Source of the DNA: Candidatus Hydrogenedentota bacterium
Lineage (GTDB): Bacteria > Hydrogenedentota > Hydrogenedentia > Hydrogenedentales > SLHB01
Assembly (NCBI GenBank): GCA_035416745.1
Contig: DAOLNV010000005.1
Coordinates: 22,620-86,619, forward strand
Direction of reading: 5' to 3'
Length of the DNA stretch: 64,000 nt
Part shown: one piece after another, positions 36,100-45,175 of the stretch
Numbering within the stretch: the stretch's first letter is position 1
Layout of the letters: each line of letters starts with the position of its first letter
Made by a program: the position numbers and the translations under genes
Notes under the pieces: model-generated
Databases searched by the model: none
The model's input: only the letters and a program-made list of their open reading frames with translations
Told to the model about the DNA's origin: nothing

Positions 36100-37800
36100 T
36101 CACACATCCTGCAATCGCCGTTTACGGAAGAACGACGTGGCCAGTACCAGGAGCAATATCGATATTCCCGTGAAAACAATGCAGTTCAAAGCCCAGAAGA
36201 AGGAGCGTGATGAAGAGTCTGTTCCCATGCCATACCCCGTCCACGGCGACAGGAAGGTCACGATGGTACGCCGCAATTGCAGGCTCAGGGCCGCGGGATA
36301 GATAAAGTCGTGAAAATACTGCCACGAAAGCAATCTGCCCGCCGCAAGGGGTATTCCAACAAGAGAACCGGCTATGACGCCATATGCAATGAGGATGGCC
36401 GTCACGGTCTTCCTGCATAACACCGAGACCAGGATTGTCCACGAGAGGGCATAAAATGCCGAAACGAGCAGAGATACAAACCCTTGCAGCGCTATGGTCA
36501 CGGATTTGGGGTCGACCCACAGAAGCATGAGGCAGGATACGAGAGCGGCCGTGCATACACATAGGACGCTGGCCGCTGCGCCGAGGGTTTTGCCCGCGAT
36601 GATCTTGCGGGGTGGTATGAGAGTCATCCTCAGCATGTCGAGGTTGCCCACCTCTTGTTCCTTGGCAAAGGCGCCTGCCACAAACGGGGGAATGAGCACC
36701 AGGATGACGCCGATCTCGAAAGTCATCCACTGGCGGGTGTCCCAATACCATCCATGGAAGATTCCCGCTGTGACCGCCCCGAGCACAAACAGGCAGAGCG
36801 AAATATAGGTGATGCGGATGAGGTTCGTGAGGTTGCGCGTGAGCCCCCAGAAGAGCTCCCGGATGAAAATGGGATTCACGTGGTCGCCAATAGGTTTCTT
36901 CCGGCGAAGGGGGTCCACCAGATAAAACGGATACGTGCTCCGGCGCATCCGTAACAGGGCCGGGTTGTCGATAACCCGCTCCTGCTGCACACGGACCGGT
37001 TTGTGCACATAGAACCGCAGCATTGCGCGCGCGATCAGCAAGCAGATTGCAAACAGGAAAATCTCGTACAGGGTCAAGACAGCCACCACAGCAGTATTTT
37101 CGGATGCGCCCGCCCGGCGCAGACCTTCAATAACGACATAGGGCGAACACTGGAACAGAACGACGGCGATATAGGCAATCACGGTAGCTCCCGTTGTGTT
37201 GGACACCATGCTGGAAGCGAGAATGCCCAGTCCGGCGCAACCCAGCGCCGTCGAGAACAGGATGATCACGACAAAGACGAACTCGACCGCGTCGACCCCA
37301 GGGAGAAAGAAAAGTGTGCCGAAAATGGGGATGTACGCCAGGAGCAGCATTGCAAAGAAGCCAAGCGTGTTGGCCACCTTGGCCAGAAGAAGCGTTGTGG
37401 GGCGGATCAACGTGACCGAAAGCTGGGCCAGTGTGTCCTGTTGGCGCTCCGAGGCGATAGCGCCGGCCGCCACGGGCGGCAACAGGAACATGCATCCCAG
37501 CAGGAAGACCGTGCCGGTGCCGAAAAACACGGTGCGGCTTTCGTTGCGCCCGTCGAGTGAACCCGCCTGCTGGCTGATCATGACGCCTGCTTTCGGCCAG
37601 GCGCTCAGGACCCAGAGCATGCCCGCCGCCACCACCAGCGCCAGCCAGACGGTCGTTCGCCGCTGGCGCATGTACGACAGCGTTTCGCGCTTTACGATCG
37701 CCAGCGATGGGAAGGTCAGCAGTTCAGCCAGAGATCTCCTGGGCCGGACCGGCTTGGCGGCCTCAGAAGCATGGACTTGTTCTGTCGCCACTTCCGTCAC
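36100..37800 (-). CDS. ABC-2 type permease, double-length paralogue 1
   Basis: 566 residues. The basic N-terminal tail is followed by PSLAIVKRETLSYMRQRRTT and about twelve membrane segments. The motif repeats as SERQQDTLAQLSVTLIRP with LLLAKVANTLG, and KEQEVGNLDMLRMTLIPP with IIAGKTLGAA. The linker is KKPIGDHVNPIFIRELFWG. It lies immediately after the ATPase gene (3 bases) and before paralogue 2 (3 bases), so all share one message. Its resemblance to the other three over the whole length argues for tandem gene duplication. Confidence 0.84.
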   Translation of the reverse strand: MTEVATEQVHASEAAKPVRPRRSLAELLTFPSLAIVKRETLSYMRQRRTTVWLALVVAAGMLWVLSAWPKAGVMISQQAGSLDGRNESRTVFFGTGTVFLLGCMFLLPPVAAGAIASERQQDTLAQLSVTLIRPTTLLLAKVANTLGFFAMLLLAYIPIFGTLFFLPGVDAVEFVFVVIILFSTALGCAGLGILASSMVSNTTGATVIAYIAVVLFQCSPYVVIEGLRRAGASENTAVVAVLTLYEIFLFAICLLIARAMLRFYVHKPVRVQQERVIDNPALLRMRRSTYPFYLVDPLRRKKPIGDHVNPIFIRELFWGLTRNLTNLIRITYISLCLFVLGAVTAGIFHGWYWDTRQWMTFEIGVILVLIPPFVAGAFAKEQEVGNLDMLRMTLIPPRKIIAGKTLGAAASVLCVCTAALVSCLMLLWVDPKSVTIALQGFVSLLVSAFYALSWTILVSVLCRKTVTAILIAYGVIAGSLVGIPLAAGRLLSWQYFHDFIYPAALSLQLRRTIVTFLSPWTGYGMGTDSSSRSFFWALNCIVFTGISILLLVLATSFFRKRRLQDV

Positions 37801-37803
37801 GTA

Positions 37804-38733
37804 TCACAGGCCCCCCTGGGTGACCTTCAGGAATACATCTTCCAGCGTGCCTTTCACCTCTTCGAAGAAGACGATCTTGGCGCCGACCCCCATGAGCTGC
37901 TGGTGCAGATCCGCAAGCGAGTCGTAGGAGAGGTTGGTTTCGAATTGAAACTCGCGCCCGGAACTGTCGATATTGAGGACACCGGTAGTCTCTTCGAGTA
38001 CTTTGCGGGCCTTGTCGGCGCCCTCGAGCACCACCAGCCGTATCTCGCGCGTCTGCCGTATCTCGTCCAGGATGTCCGGATACTTTCCCTGTTTGATGAG
38101 GACCCCGTGTTCGAGGATGCCGATACGGTTGCACATGTCGCCCAACTCGGAGAGGATGTGCGAGGAGATCACGACGGTCTTGCCCATCTTGCGCAGCGTC
38201 TTGAGCAGCTCGCGCATTTCGATACGGGCACGGGGGTCCAGGCCGCTGGCCGGCTCATCGAGCAACAGCACCTTCGGGTCGTGGAGCAAGGTCTTGGCAA
38301 GACAGCACCGCTGCTTCATGCCGCGCGAGAACGTGCTGACGAAATCGTCCGCTTTGCTCGTGAGATCGGTGAGCTGGAGGACGTCGTCGATGATCGAGCG
38401 CCGTTTCTTTTTGGGGATCTTGTATGCAGCGCCGAAGAAGTCGAGGTACTCGATCAGCCGCATGCCGTCGTAGACCCCGAACGAGTCGGGCATGAACCCG
38501 AGAATCGTCTTGACCTGGTACGGGTGTTTCATGACGTCGAACCCGTCCACGAACGCTTTCCCGAAGGTGGGCGCGAGGAGGGTCGACAGGATGCGCAATG
38601 TGGTGGTCTTGCCCGCGCCGTTCGGGCCGATGAACCCGTAAATGTCCCCTTGTTCGACGACGAGGTCCAGGTTCTTAAGGGCTTCTTCCCGCCCGTACCG
38701 TTTGGTAAGCTTCTGCGTCTCGATTATCGCCAT
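37804..38733 (-). CDS. ABC-2 type transporter ATP-binding protein
   Basis: 309 residues. Motifs: Walker A IGPNGAGKTTTLRIL (about residues 34-48), signature FSRGMKQR, Walker B VLLLDEPASGLDP, and switch His in VISSHILSE. It resembles the ATPases of gliding (GldA) and drug/polysaccharide export systems, with a C-terminal accessory domain of about 90 residues. It is the only ATPase for the four following double permeases, unless the FbpC-like one substitutes. Its first ten bases overlap the stop of the upstream 870-residue gene. Confidence 0.93.
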   Translation of the reverse strand: MAIIETQKLTKRYGREEALKNLDLVVEQGDIYGFIGPNGAGKTTTLRILSTLLAPTFGKAFVDGFDVMKHPYQVKTILGFMPDSFGVYDGMRLIEYLDFFGAAYKIPKKKRRSIIDDVLQLTDLTSKADDFVSTFSRGMKQRCCLAKTLLHDPKVLLLDEPASGLDPRARIEMRELLKTLRKMGKTVVISSHILSELGDMCNRIGILEHGVLIKQGKYPDILDEIRQTREIRLVVLEGADKARKVLEETTGVLNIDSSGREFQFETNLSYDSLADLHQQLMGVGAKIVFFEEVKGTLEDVFLKVTQGGL

Positions 38734-41336
38734 GGAATTCCCTCTCTCCCTTGCTGGTCCATGAATTCTATTTTCGCGCGTCCGGTTACGTAGACCGAAC
38801 GATAGTTGTTATTCATCTCGTTTTGGGCGTTAAGCATATAGGCGCGCCGTTCCTGCTCGTTCATGTTCTCAGGGCCTGGCACAGGTTTCAGTTCCAAGTT
38901 GAAATAGAGAGGAACCCCATACCGGGGATCGTTTACCGCGGTTGCCCGGCGGGAGTTCATCTGTAAGTCCTTTTGCCAATTCTGAACGGCGTAGACATTC
39001 TTGAACATCCGTCTACCCATGAAATCGGTCTTATCAGATGAAACGAGCTTAAGAACAGCGGCGCTGTCCTGGAAAGGCGCCGGCACGCACATGGTAAAGC
39101 CGCCGACATCATCGGAGTAAATGTCCACTTCGAGTTCCTGCACGGTGAATATGGGAACTGAAGCGGGGACGTAGACGGTTATGGGGACCGGCCCGGAGAG
39201 ACTGAAACTCTGCGGCTGCGAGAAGAACCCTTGTTGATACTGCGTGCTGGCATTCAACTGCACCCAGCGCGCCGCGGACGCCTCGGCGCGTTTCACGCGG
39301 ACGTCAGCCATCACGAAACGGGAGGCGCTTTGCTTTCGGAATTCCCGCTCGCTTTGGATGCACGGCGTGATTGCGCCCTGTGCCCATCCGCAGATACAGG
39401 GGCCCAGGAGCCACGAGACATTGCCGCCCGCGTATTGTCCTCCGTAATAAGAGCCTTGCCAGGCCTGAGAGCCGGTCAGCAACGGCCCCACGAAGCTTGC
39501 GGGAAGCCCCGAGTACGGGAGATTAACATGGGGATTCTCGATGATCCCGGGGAAGTATTGAGCTACCGTCTGCTCGTTGGCCTTCTGCTGCAACTGGTTG
39601 TAATCGATGTTCACGTCGAAGGCTCCGCGAATGTCTGTTTTCAGCGGGATAAGCGCCCCGTCGAGCAGCAGACAGGGGTTCTCGAGAATGAAACCGGTCT
39701 CGTTTTTCAAGGCGCCCCGGAGACCCTCGCCGTCAAGCACGAGTTCCCCTTGGAAGCCTCCCGGGAGCTGGAGAAAGGCGTCTCCCTCAAACGAGCGTAC
39801 CTCGCTCGCGCCCACCACGAAATCCTCGATACGTCCTGGCGAACCCAGCGTGAATTGGAACGGGCGGCGTCCGCTCGAGCCGCCCTGCGGCCCCCGGACC
39901 ATGCCTAGGGCCGGCATGGCGCCGAGGTCGGATATGAGCATATTCTCCTGGTTCACGTTCATGGCGAACCGCAGTGTGCGGGCGGTCAGGATGCCGGTCA
40001 CGGTGTGCAGCCGCGACATGCCGCCCTGCTGAGGGACCTGCAGTATCTGGACCTCGCGCATTTCATTGGCTTTGGCGCGCCCCGCCGTGCCAACGATCAT
40101 CGCGTACAGCGTGAAACCGATGCTGAAGAACACAAGACAGACCCACGCCATCTCGCGCCGCTTGAGAATACTCCACACAACCCAGTTCGCGACGATGGCA
40201 AGGCCGAAGTACACCGCGAGATACATCACTACCGAAGACCGGGGATGCACCCGTATTCCCGCGGTTTGCGGGATCATCTGCGTGAATTCCCAGGCCGCCT
40301 CGCGGAAGAACGGGTCCGCGACCGCCCGCCTCCTGGTACAGAGTTTTGACCAGAACTCGATGTATGCCGGGCAACGTTGGAGGGATTTGCTGTCGACATC
40401 CACCGCGAGCGTGACAATCTGCCCTTGTCCCAACGGACGCCGGGTGGCCAATATGCGGTCCGCGCCGAAAGTCTGGGTTTCCGGGTCACGAGGGGTGAGC
40501 TCGGTGAAGACGCATTCCCAGTCCGGCCGGGCATCCTGAGCCCCGGAGGGACCGAATACGGCCATGGCAAGGTCGGTTTCCTTCAGGGCGATGTCCGTCG
40601 TGAACGCAACACCCGAGGCTTCCTCGAGCCAGGTTCCACGCAGTACTGGGGCGTTGGCGCCCGTGTTGATGATGAGCGTGCCGCCCCGTTGAACAAACCG
40701 CAGAAGAAGCTCGCGCTGGGGAACCGCTATGCGGGTTGGGTCCAGGTTGCCAATCATGACGGCATCGTAGGGTTCATAGCACTGAGGGTAGTCCGGCAGC
40801 GCATCCATCTCAGACGGCCGCAGGGATTCCCGGACCGCGCGGACGTTTTCGCCCTGGAGGTTGACGGCCCTGTGCAGGAACGCATACCCCTCGTCGGGGT
40901 TCATATCGAGCACCAGGTGCAGGAAGTCCTCCTGCATGATCGGGGTAGGCAGCTGGACTTTGAAGGGAAAACGGATAGCAGGCCGGCCGTTGTCGTACAG
41001 CATGGCGGAGATATCGCTTGTTGTTTCAAAAAAACAGTACAGCCGAAACCGTTTGGTCGAGCCGCGGGGACTGTCCACCGGCACGCGGTATACCGGCGCC
41101 TGGGGTGTGCCTGCCGATGACAGCTGGATGGCCAATTCGCCCGTGATGTCCTTCTTGGTGTTCCGCACGATGACGTCGACGGGGACCCATGTGCCGTCCC
41201 GGTACGCGGTCAAGAAGTTCGTGGAAATCTCGATGGCGATTTCCTGCACCGGGGGTTCCTGGGCCCGCGCGGGAACCCCGGTGCTTGCCGCGAGAAAGAG
41301 AATCGCCAGTAGTAACAGTACGTTTCTCACACCCAT
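38724..41336 (-). CDS. Large exported membrane protein of the ABC/VWA gene train
   Basis: 870 residues from ATG 41336, after AGGAG; it overlaps the preceding gene by ten bases. A signal peptide (VLLLLAILFLAASTGVPARA) leads into an extracytoplasmic beta-rich part. A segment with a flavodoxin/GATase-like look follows (YEPYDAVMIGNLDPTRI, RFVQRGGTLIINTGA), then two adjacent transmembrane helices in the middle (about residues 380-425), and a long second extracytoplasmic region. It may play the role that GldG-type proteins play next to ABC transporters. The function is not recognised from sequence alone. Confidence 0.7.
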   Translation of the reverse strand: MGVRNVLLLLAILFLAASTGVPARAQEPPVQEIAIEISTNFLTAYRDGTWVPVDVIVRNTKKDITGELAIQLSSAGTPQAPVYRVPVDSPRGSTKRFRLYCFFETTSDISAMLYDNGRPAIRFPFKVQLPTPIMQEDFLHLVLDMNPDEGYAFLHRAVNLQGENVRAVRESLRPSEMDALPDYPQCYEPYDAVMIGNLDPTRIAVPQRELLLRFVQRGGTLIINTGANAPVLRGTWLEEASGVAFTTDIALKETDLAMAVFGPSGAQDARPDWECVFTELTPRDPETQTFGADRILATRRPLGQGQIVTLAVDVDSKSLQRCPAYIEFWSKLCTRRRAVADPFFREAAWEFTQMIPQTAGIRVHPRSSVVMYLAVYFGLAIVANWVVWSILKRREMAWVCLVFFSIGFTLYAMIVGTAGRAKANEMREVQILQVPQQGGMSRLHTVTGILTARTLRFAMNVNQENMLISDLGAMPALGMVRGPQGGSSGRRPFQFTLGSPGRIEDFVVGASEVRSFEGDAFLQLPGGFQGELVLDGEGLRGALKNETGFILENPCLLLDGALIPLKTDIRGAFDVNIDYNQLQQKANEQTVAQYFPGIIENPHVNLPYSGLPASFVGPLLTGSQAWQGSYYGGQYAGGNVSWLLGPCICGWAQGAITPCIQSEREFRKQSASRFVMADVRVKRAEASAARWVQLNASTQYQQGFFSQPQSFSLSGPVPITVYVPASVPIFTVQELEVDIYSDDVGGFTMCVPAPFQDSAAVLKLVSSDKTDFMGRRMFKNVYAVQNWQKDLQMNSRRATAVNDPRYGVPLYFNLELKPVPGPENMNEQERRAYMLNAQNEMNNNYRSVYVTGRAKIEFMDQQGREGIPWR

Positions 41337-43270
41337 GCTCTCCTGCTGTACACCCACCATTCGAGGACCAGGATCGCGATCCCGGCGGCAACCAGCCATC
41401 GCCAGAACTCACGGTTTACGCTAACGTTACCTTTCTGTGCCTCAACTCTGCCGCGGCCGATTTCGAGTGCCTCCGCCGGCGCGATGGCCGTTTCGACCGG
41501 ATCGAGCAGGTTTACGGCGTAGGTCATCTCCTGTTCTCCGATACGGACCCGGTAGGGGCCGGTTTCATGGGTTCTGGCGAAGTAGGTCGGACGCATTGCA
41601 TCCAGCCGTACCTCGAATTCGCCGCCGTCCGGCAGAACCACCGTTGCGCTTGTAGCCAGCGGCTCGGGCGGCAAGGACAATGGCCGCCCCGCGCGGGTTG
41701 TCCGGGTTTCGGACAGGGCCGCACGCGGCGTCCAGCTCAATACATTCTGTACGAAGAGAGGAAAGGAAAGGTTCAGGGGCCAATCGGAATCCTCGAGATT
41801 AAACGGAACCACCAGGATCTGCTGTCCTCCCCGTGATACGTCGGCAATCAACGGGCCGCCGTTCGTGGAGGCAAGCGTGCGCGCGCCCGCGGGGAGCCCG
41901 AGGCGGGTGGCTTTGGCTATCCCTACATTGGAGGGATTCAGGTATCGCATCACGGGATGGTCCGCATCCGAGGCAATCACGGGTGGATTCTCCAGCTCGC
42001 CGAGCACCTCGATGCCCTCGACAGGTGGAACAGCATTGAAGAACAGCAGGCTTCCTCTCGGCAGTTCCGGCGGCGCAAATCCGTTGAACACTATGAGATC
42101 ATACTCCTGTGAGGTGAAATAATTCGCGGGAGCCACGGTTTCGAGGTCGACACGGGGATCGAGGGCAAAGACCCGCTGCAGGAAGAAGGTGCTCGTCCCC
42201 TTCGGCTCGCTGACCAGCAGAACCCGGAGTTTGGCCGCAGGGCGGACCGATAGCCACGCCTCGTTATCGACCGCCAGGGCATCTTCCGTATCGAGCACCG
42301 CGCGGAGCAGACCTTCCCCGAGGTCCGCGTGACCGAACAGCACCTCCGCATCCTCTCCTGGGGCGGCGTTAACCTCGGAAACTCCCACCATTTCGCTATT
42401 GAAATAGAGGGTCAACGTCGTCTGGAGGCCGGTTGCGCTTTCATTGTGGACCAGGGCGAAGGTTTGCTGTTCTCCCTCGCCCTCGGACGGCTTACGCATG
42501 CTCAGGCGGACGATACCGGCGTTGTCTCGCGTTTCACCCACTTGGACGAAGATCAGTTCGGGCATCTGGGCTTCCCGGGCAAGTTCCTCGTCGGTGGCGG
42601 CAGCGAGTCCGCCGGCTGTTCGGGGGAGGATTTCCGCCAAGTCGGAAACGTTGCCATCGGTCAGAACGATCGCGCTCAAGGCGGTATTTGTCTGACGCAG
42701 GGATTGTGCTACGAAGAAGGCGTCGCGCATCTTCGTGCTTTCGTCCGTGGGCTGTATGGATTCGATAACCTCGCGCAGGCGGACCCGGTCCTCGGTCAAC
42801 TCGACGAGCACATCGGCGGTTTCGCCGAAGGTGACTATCATCATTCTGTCGCCCCAGCGCATTTCGTTGACGAGTCTCAGGGCGCTCTGTTTGGCAAGGT
42901 CGAGGCGCGTGCCCTCCTTCTCCAGCGTTTGCATGCTCGCCGACCGGTCGATTAGAAGGCAGATGTACTGGCCGGGCAGCATCTCAGCGCGCATATAGGG
43001 CCGCGCCAAGGCCAGCCCCAAGGCCAGCGCAATGAGTATCTGCAGCAGCAAGAGGAGATTCTTGCGCAAACGCTGAAAGGGGGCGTTCGCGGTCAGATCC
43101 TGGAGGCTTCTCAGCCATAACAAGGTGCTCGAGATGACCACTTCCGTGCGGCGCAGTTTGAGAAGATACAGAATGATGATTACCGGGATCGCGGCAAGAA
43201 ACCACAGGAACGCGGGGGTGATGAACAAACCTTGCATGAACGCCGAAAACGTGCTGCTCTGGCCAGTCAT
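41327..43270 (-). CDS. BatA-like protein with N-terminal aerotolerance domain and VWA domain
   Basis: 647 residues. The start matches the BatA aerotolerance regulator N-terminal domain (FLAAIPVIIILYLLKLRR) with two membrane helices (about residues 17-35 and 68-90). A von Willebrand A domain has an intact metal site CLLIDRSASM (DxSxS) and IVLTDGN. The remaining 400 residues are extracytoplasmic, ending with one more helix close to the C-terminus (AAGIAILVLEWWVYSRR). It works, by family precedent, with MoxR and DUF58 proteins at the membrane. Overlaps: four bases with the DUF58 gene, ten with the next. Confidence 0.85.
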   Translation of the reverse strand: MTGQSSTFSAFMQGLFITPAFLWFLAAIPVIIILYLLKLRRTEVVISSTLLWLRSLQDLTANAPFQRLRKNLLLLLQILIALALGLALARPYMRAEMLPGQYICLLIDRSASMQTLEKEGTRLDLAKQSALRLVNEMRWGDRMMIVTFGETADVLVELTEDRVRLREVIESIQPTDESTKMRDAFFVAQSLRQTNTALSAIVLTDGNVSDLAEILPRTAGGLAAATDEELAREAQMPELIFVQVGETRDNAGIVRLSMRKPSEGEGEQQTFALVHNESATGLQTTLTLYFNSEMVGVSEVNAAPGEDAEVLFGHADLGEGLLRAVLDTEDALAVDNEAWLSVRPAAKLRVLLVSEPKGTSTFFLQRVFALDPRVDLETVAPANYFTSQEYDLIVFNGFAPPELPRGSLLFFNAVPPVEGIEVLGELENPPVIASDADHPVMRYLNPSNVGIAKATRLGLPAGARTLASTNGGPLIADVSRGGQQILVVPFNLEDSDWPLNLSFPLFVQNVLSWTPRAALSETRTTRAGRPLSLPPEPLATSATVVLPDGGEFEVRLDAMRPTYFARTHETGPYRVRIGEQEMTYAVNLLDPVETAIAPAEALEIGRGRVEAQKGNVSVNREFWRWLVAAGIAILVLEWWVYSRRAWV

Positions 43271-44169
43271 CGGAGCATCCCTCCGCGCCGGAAAACCTCG
43301 AGGAGAAGCTTGTCCAGAGGCGTATCCGAAGGCGCAAACATGTAGCCGATGTCCCGTGCGAGGCAGTGCCGCCGGATGGTGTCGCAGAAGCCATCAACAT
43401 TCTGCCGGTACCGCTTCAGCAGGGCGGGGCTGACCGATATCTCGGTGTATGCGTTTGTTTCAGAGTCGAGCAGCTTGAGATCGCCCGTCACGTCCGGCTC
43501 GATCTCCTGGCGCGCGAGGACATGGACCGCGTACACGTCGCACGCGGACTGGAGGAGCCGCCGCAGCGCCCCCTCGAACCCCTCCGGGTCGAAGAAGTCG
43601 GATAGCAGGATAGCCACGCCCTTGGCGCGGTGCCGGAGCACGTAGGACTTGCACGAGTCTTCCAGTTCCGTTTCACCCCCCACGGAGAGTCCGCTCAGAA
43701 ACGAGAAAAGACGGCTGGCGTTCCCTTTTCCCCGGACAGGGCGCAGGATTTGGCGGCGAGGACCCGCAAAAGCCTCGACCGACACCCGGTCATAGCCTAT
43801 CAAGCCCACGTATCCAATGGCCGCGGCGAGTTTCGCGGAGAACTCGATCTTGGCGGGCTGGCCATAGGCCATCGACTGGCTGGCGTCGATGAGGATGTGG
43901 ACGGTCAGGTCCTCCTGCTCCTGGAACAGCTTGAGGTAGAGGGCGTCGAGGCGTCCGTAAATGTTCCAGTCAACATGCCGCAGGTCGTCGCCTTGTACAT
44001 AGTCACGGTAGTCGGCGAACTCGACGCTGCTTCCTTTGCGCTTGCTCTTCCGCTCCCCTTTGGCCCGCCCGAGCTGGACGCGTTTCGCGGCAATGGCGAG
44101 ACGCTCGAGCCGGCGCACGAATTCAGCGTCTAGAAGCGCCTTCGATTCGGTCTTGGCTCCGTCTGCCAC
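43267..44169 (-). CDS. DUF58-domain protein
   Basis: 300 residues. The hallmark block FADYRDYVQGDDLRHVDWN (about residues 52-70) followed by LYLKLFQEQEDLTVHILIDAS identifies DUF58. The latter contains a VWA-like DxSxS motif (DASQSM). It is soluble and cytoplasmic, without signal or membrane helix. It usually occurs as a partner of a MoxR AAA ATPase, as here: the moxR gene ends four bases upstream. The start agrees with an M-A-D-G N-terminus and normal length. Confidence 0.92.
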   Translation of the reverse strand: MADGAKTESKALLDAEFVRRLERLAIAAKRVQLGRAKGERKSKRKGSSVEFADYRDYVQGDDLRHVDWNIYGRLDALYLKLFQEQEDLTVHILIDASQSMAYGQPAKIEFSAKLAAAIGYVGLIGYDRVSVEAFAGPRRQILRPVRGKGNASRLFSFLSGLSVGGETELEDSCKSYVLRHRAKGVAILLSDFFDPEGFEGALRRLLQSACDVYAVHVLARQEIEPDVTGDLKLLDSETNAYTEISVSPALLKRYRQNVDGFCDTIRRHCLARDIGYMFAPSDTPLDKLLLEVFRRGGMLR

Positions 44170-44173
44170 GGTC

Positions 44174-45175
44174 TCAGGCTACCTTTGCTTTAGTGTCTAC
44201 GGCTTTCAAGAGGGTATCCACGAGCTGGTCCGGCGATACGCCGTCTGCCTCGGCTTCGAAATTCAGCAGTATGCGATGTCGCAAGGACGAGTGGGCGGTC
44301 TTCTGTATATCGCTGAAACTCACATTGAATCGCCCCGCCCGGAGGGCGTTGACTTTCCCTGCCAACAATAGCGCCTGCGCGCCGCGGGGACTTGACCCGT
44401 ACCGCACATACTGCTTGACGATCTCGGGCGCATCGGGGCTCTCGGGATGGGTTGCGGTAACCAGGCGCACGACGTAAGAAGTTATCTGAGGCGCCACCGG
44501 AACATCGCGGACAAGGCCGGCCCACCCCGTCAGGCGCGCCGCGTCCATCACCCTTTCTCCATGAGGCATCTCGCGCTGTGTTGTACGGTCCAGGATCATC
44601 CCCAGGTCATCGCCCGTCGGGAATGTCACCAGCAGTTTGAAGAAGAACCGGTCCAACTGAGCCTCAGGAAGCGTGTAGGTGCCCTCCATCTCGATTGGGT
44701 TTTGGGTTGCCATCACGAAGAACGGTTCCTCGAGACGATGACTCGTGCGCGCGACGGAAACCGTGTGCTCCTGCATCGCCTCGAGAAGCGCTGACTGTGT
44801 CTTGGGGGTTGCCCGGTTTATCTCATCCGCGAGGACGATGTTGGCGAAGATAGGCCCCTGCCGGAACCGGAATTCCCGGTTGCCGGCCTCGTCTTCAACG
44901 ACGATGTTGGTGCCGATAATGTCGGCCGGCATCAGGTCGGGGGTGAACTGAATGCGTGAGAACTGCAGGCTGAGGGACTGGCTCAAGGTTCTGACAAGGA
45001 GCGTCTTCCCCAGTCCGGGCACACCCTCAAGGAGGCAGTGCCCCCCCGCGAACAGGCAGGTCAATACGCCGTCTATCACGTGTTCGCTGCCCACGATGAC
45101 TTTGGCGATCTCGTCGTGCAGCCGCTGAAAATCGTCGCGAAACTGTGCTGCCGCCATCTCTGGATTGCTCATCAT
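44174..45175 (-). CDS. MoxR-family AAA ATPase
   Basis: 333 residues. Motifs: Walker A GVPGLGKTLL (about residues 49-58), Walker B IVLADEINRATPKTQSALLEAMQE (in parts: IVLADEINRATPK, SALLEAMQE), sensor-1 FVMATQNPIEMEGTY and the C-terminal lid with the sensor-2 Arg. MoxR proteins are chaperone-like and help VWA-domain partners to mature or insert metals. Three VWA-type proteins lie in the same run (41.3, 43.3 and 45.2 kb). Start codon overlaps the stop of the 971-residue gene by four bases. Confidence 0.95.
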   Translation of the reverse strand: MMSNPEMAAAQFRDDFQRLHDEIAKVIVGSEHVIDGVLTCLFAGGHCLLEGVPGLGKTLLVRTLSQSLSLQFSRIQFTPDLMPADIIGTNIVVEDEAGNREFRFRQGPIFANIVLADEINRATPKTQSALLEAMQEHTVSVARTSHRLEEPFFVMATQNPIEMEGTYTLPEAQLDRFFFKLLVTFPTGDDLGMILDRTTQREMPHGERVMDAARLTGWAGLVRDVPVAPQITSYVVRLVTATHPESPDAPEIVKQYVRYGSSPRGAQALLLAGKVNALRAGRFNVSFSDIQKTAHSSLRHRILLNFEAEADGVSPDQLVDTLLKAVDTKAKVA

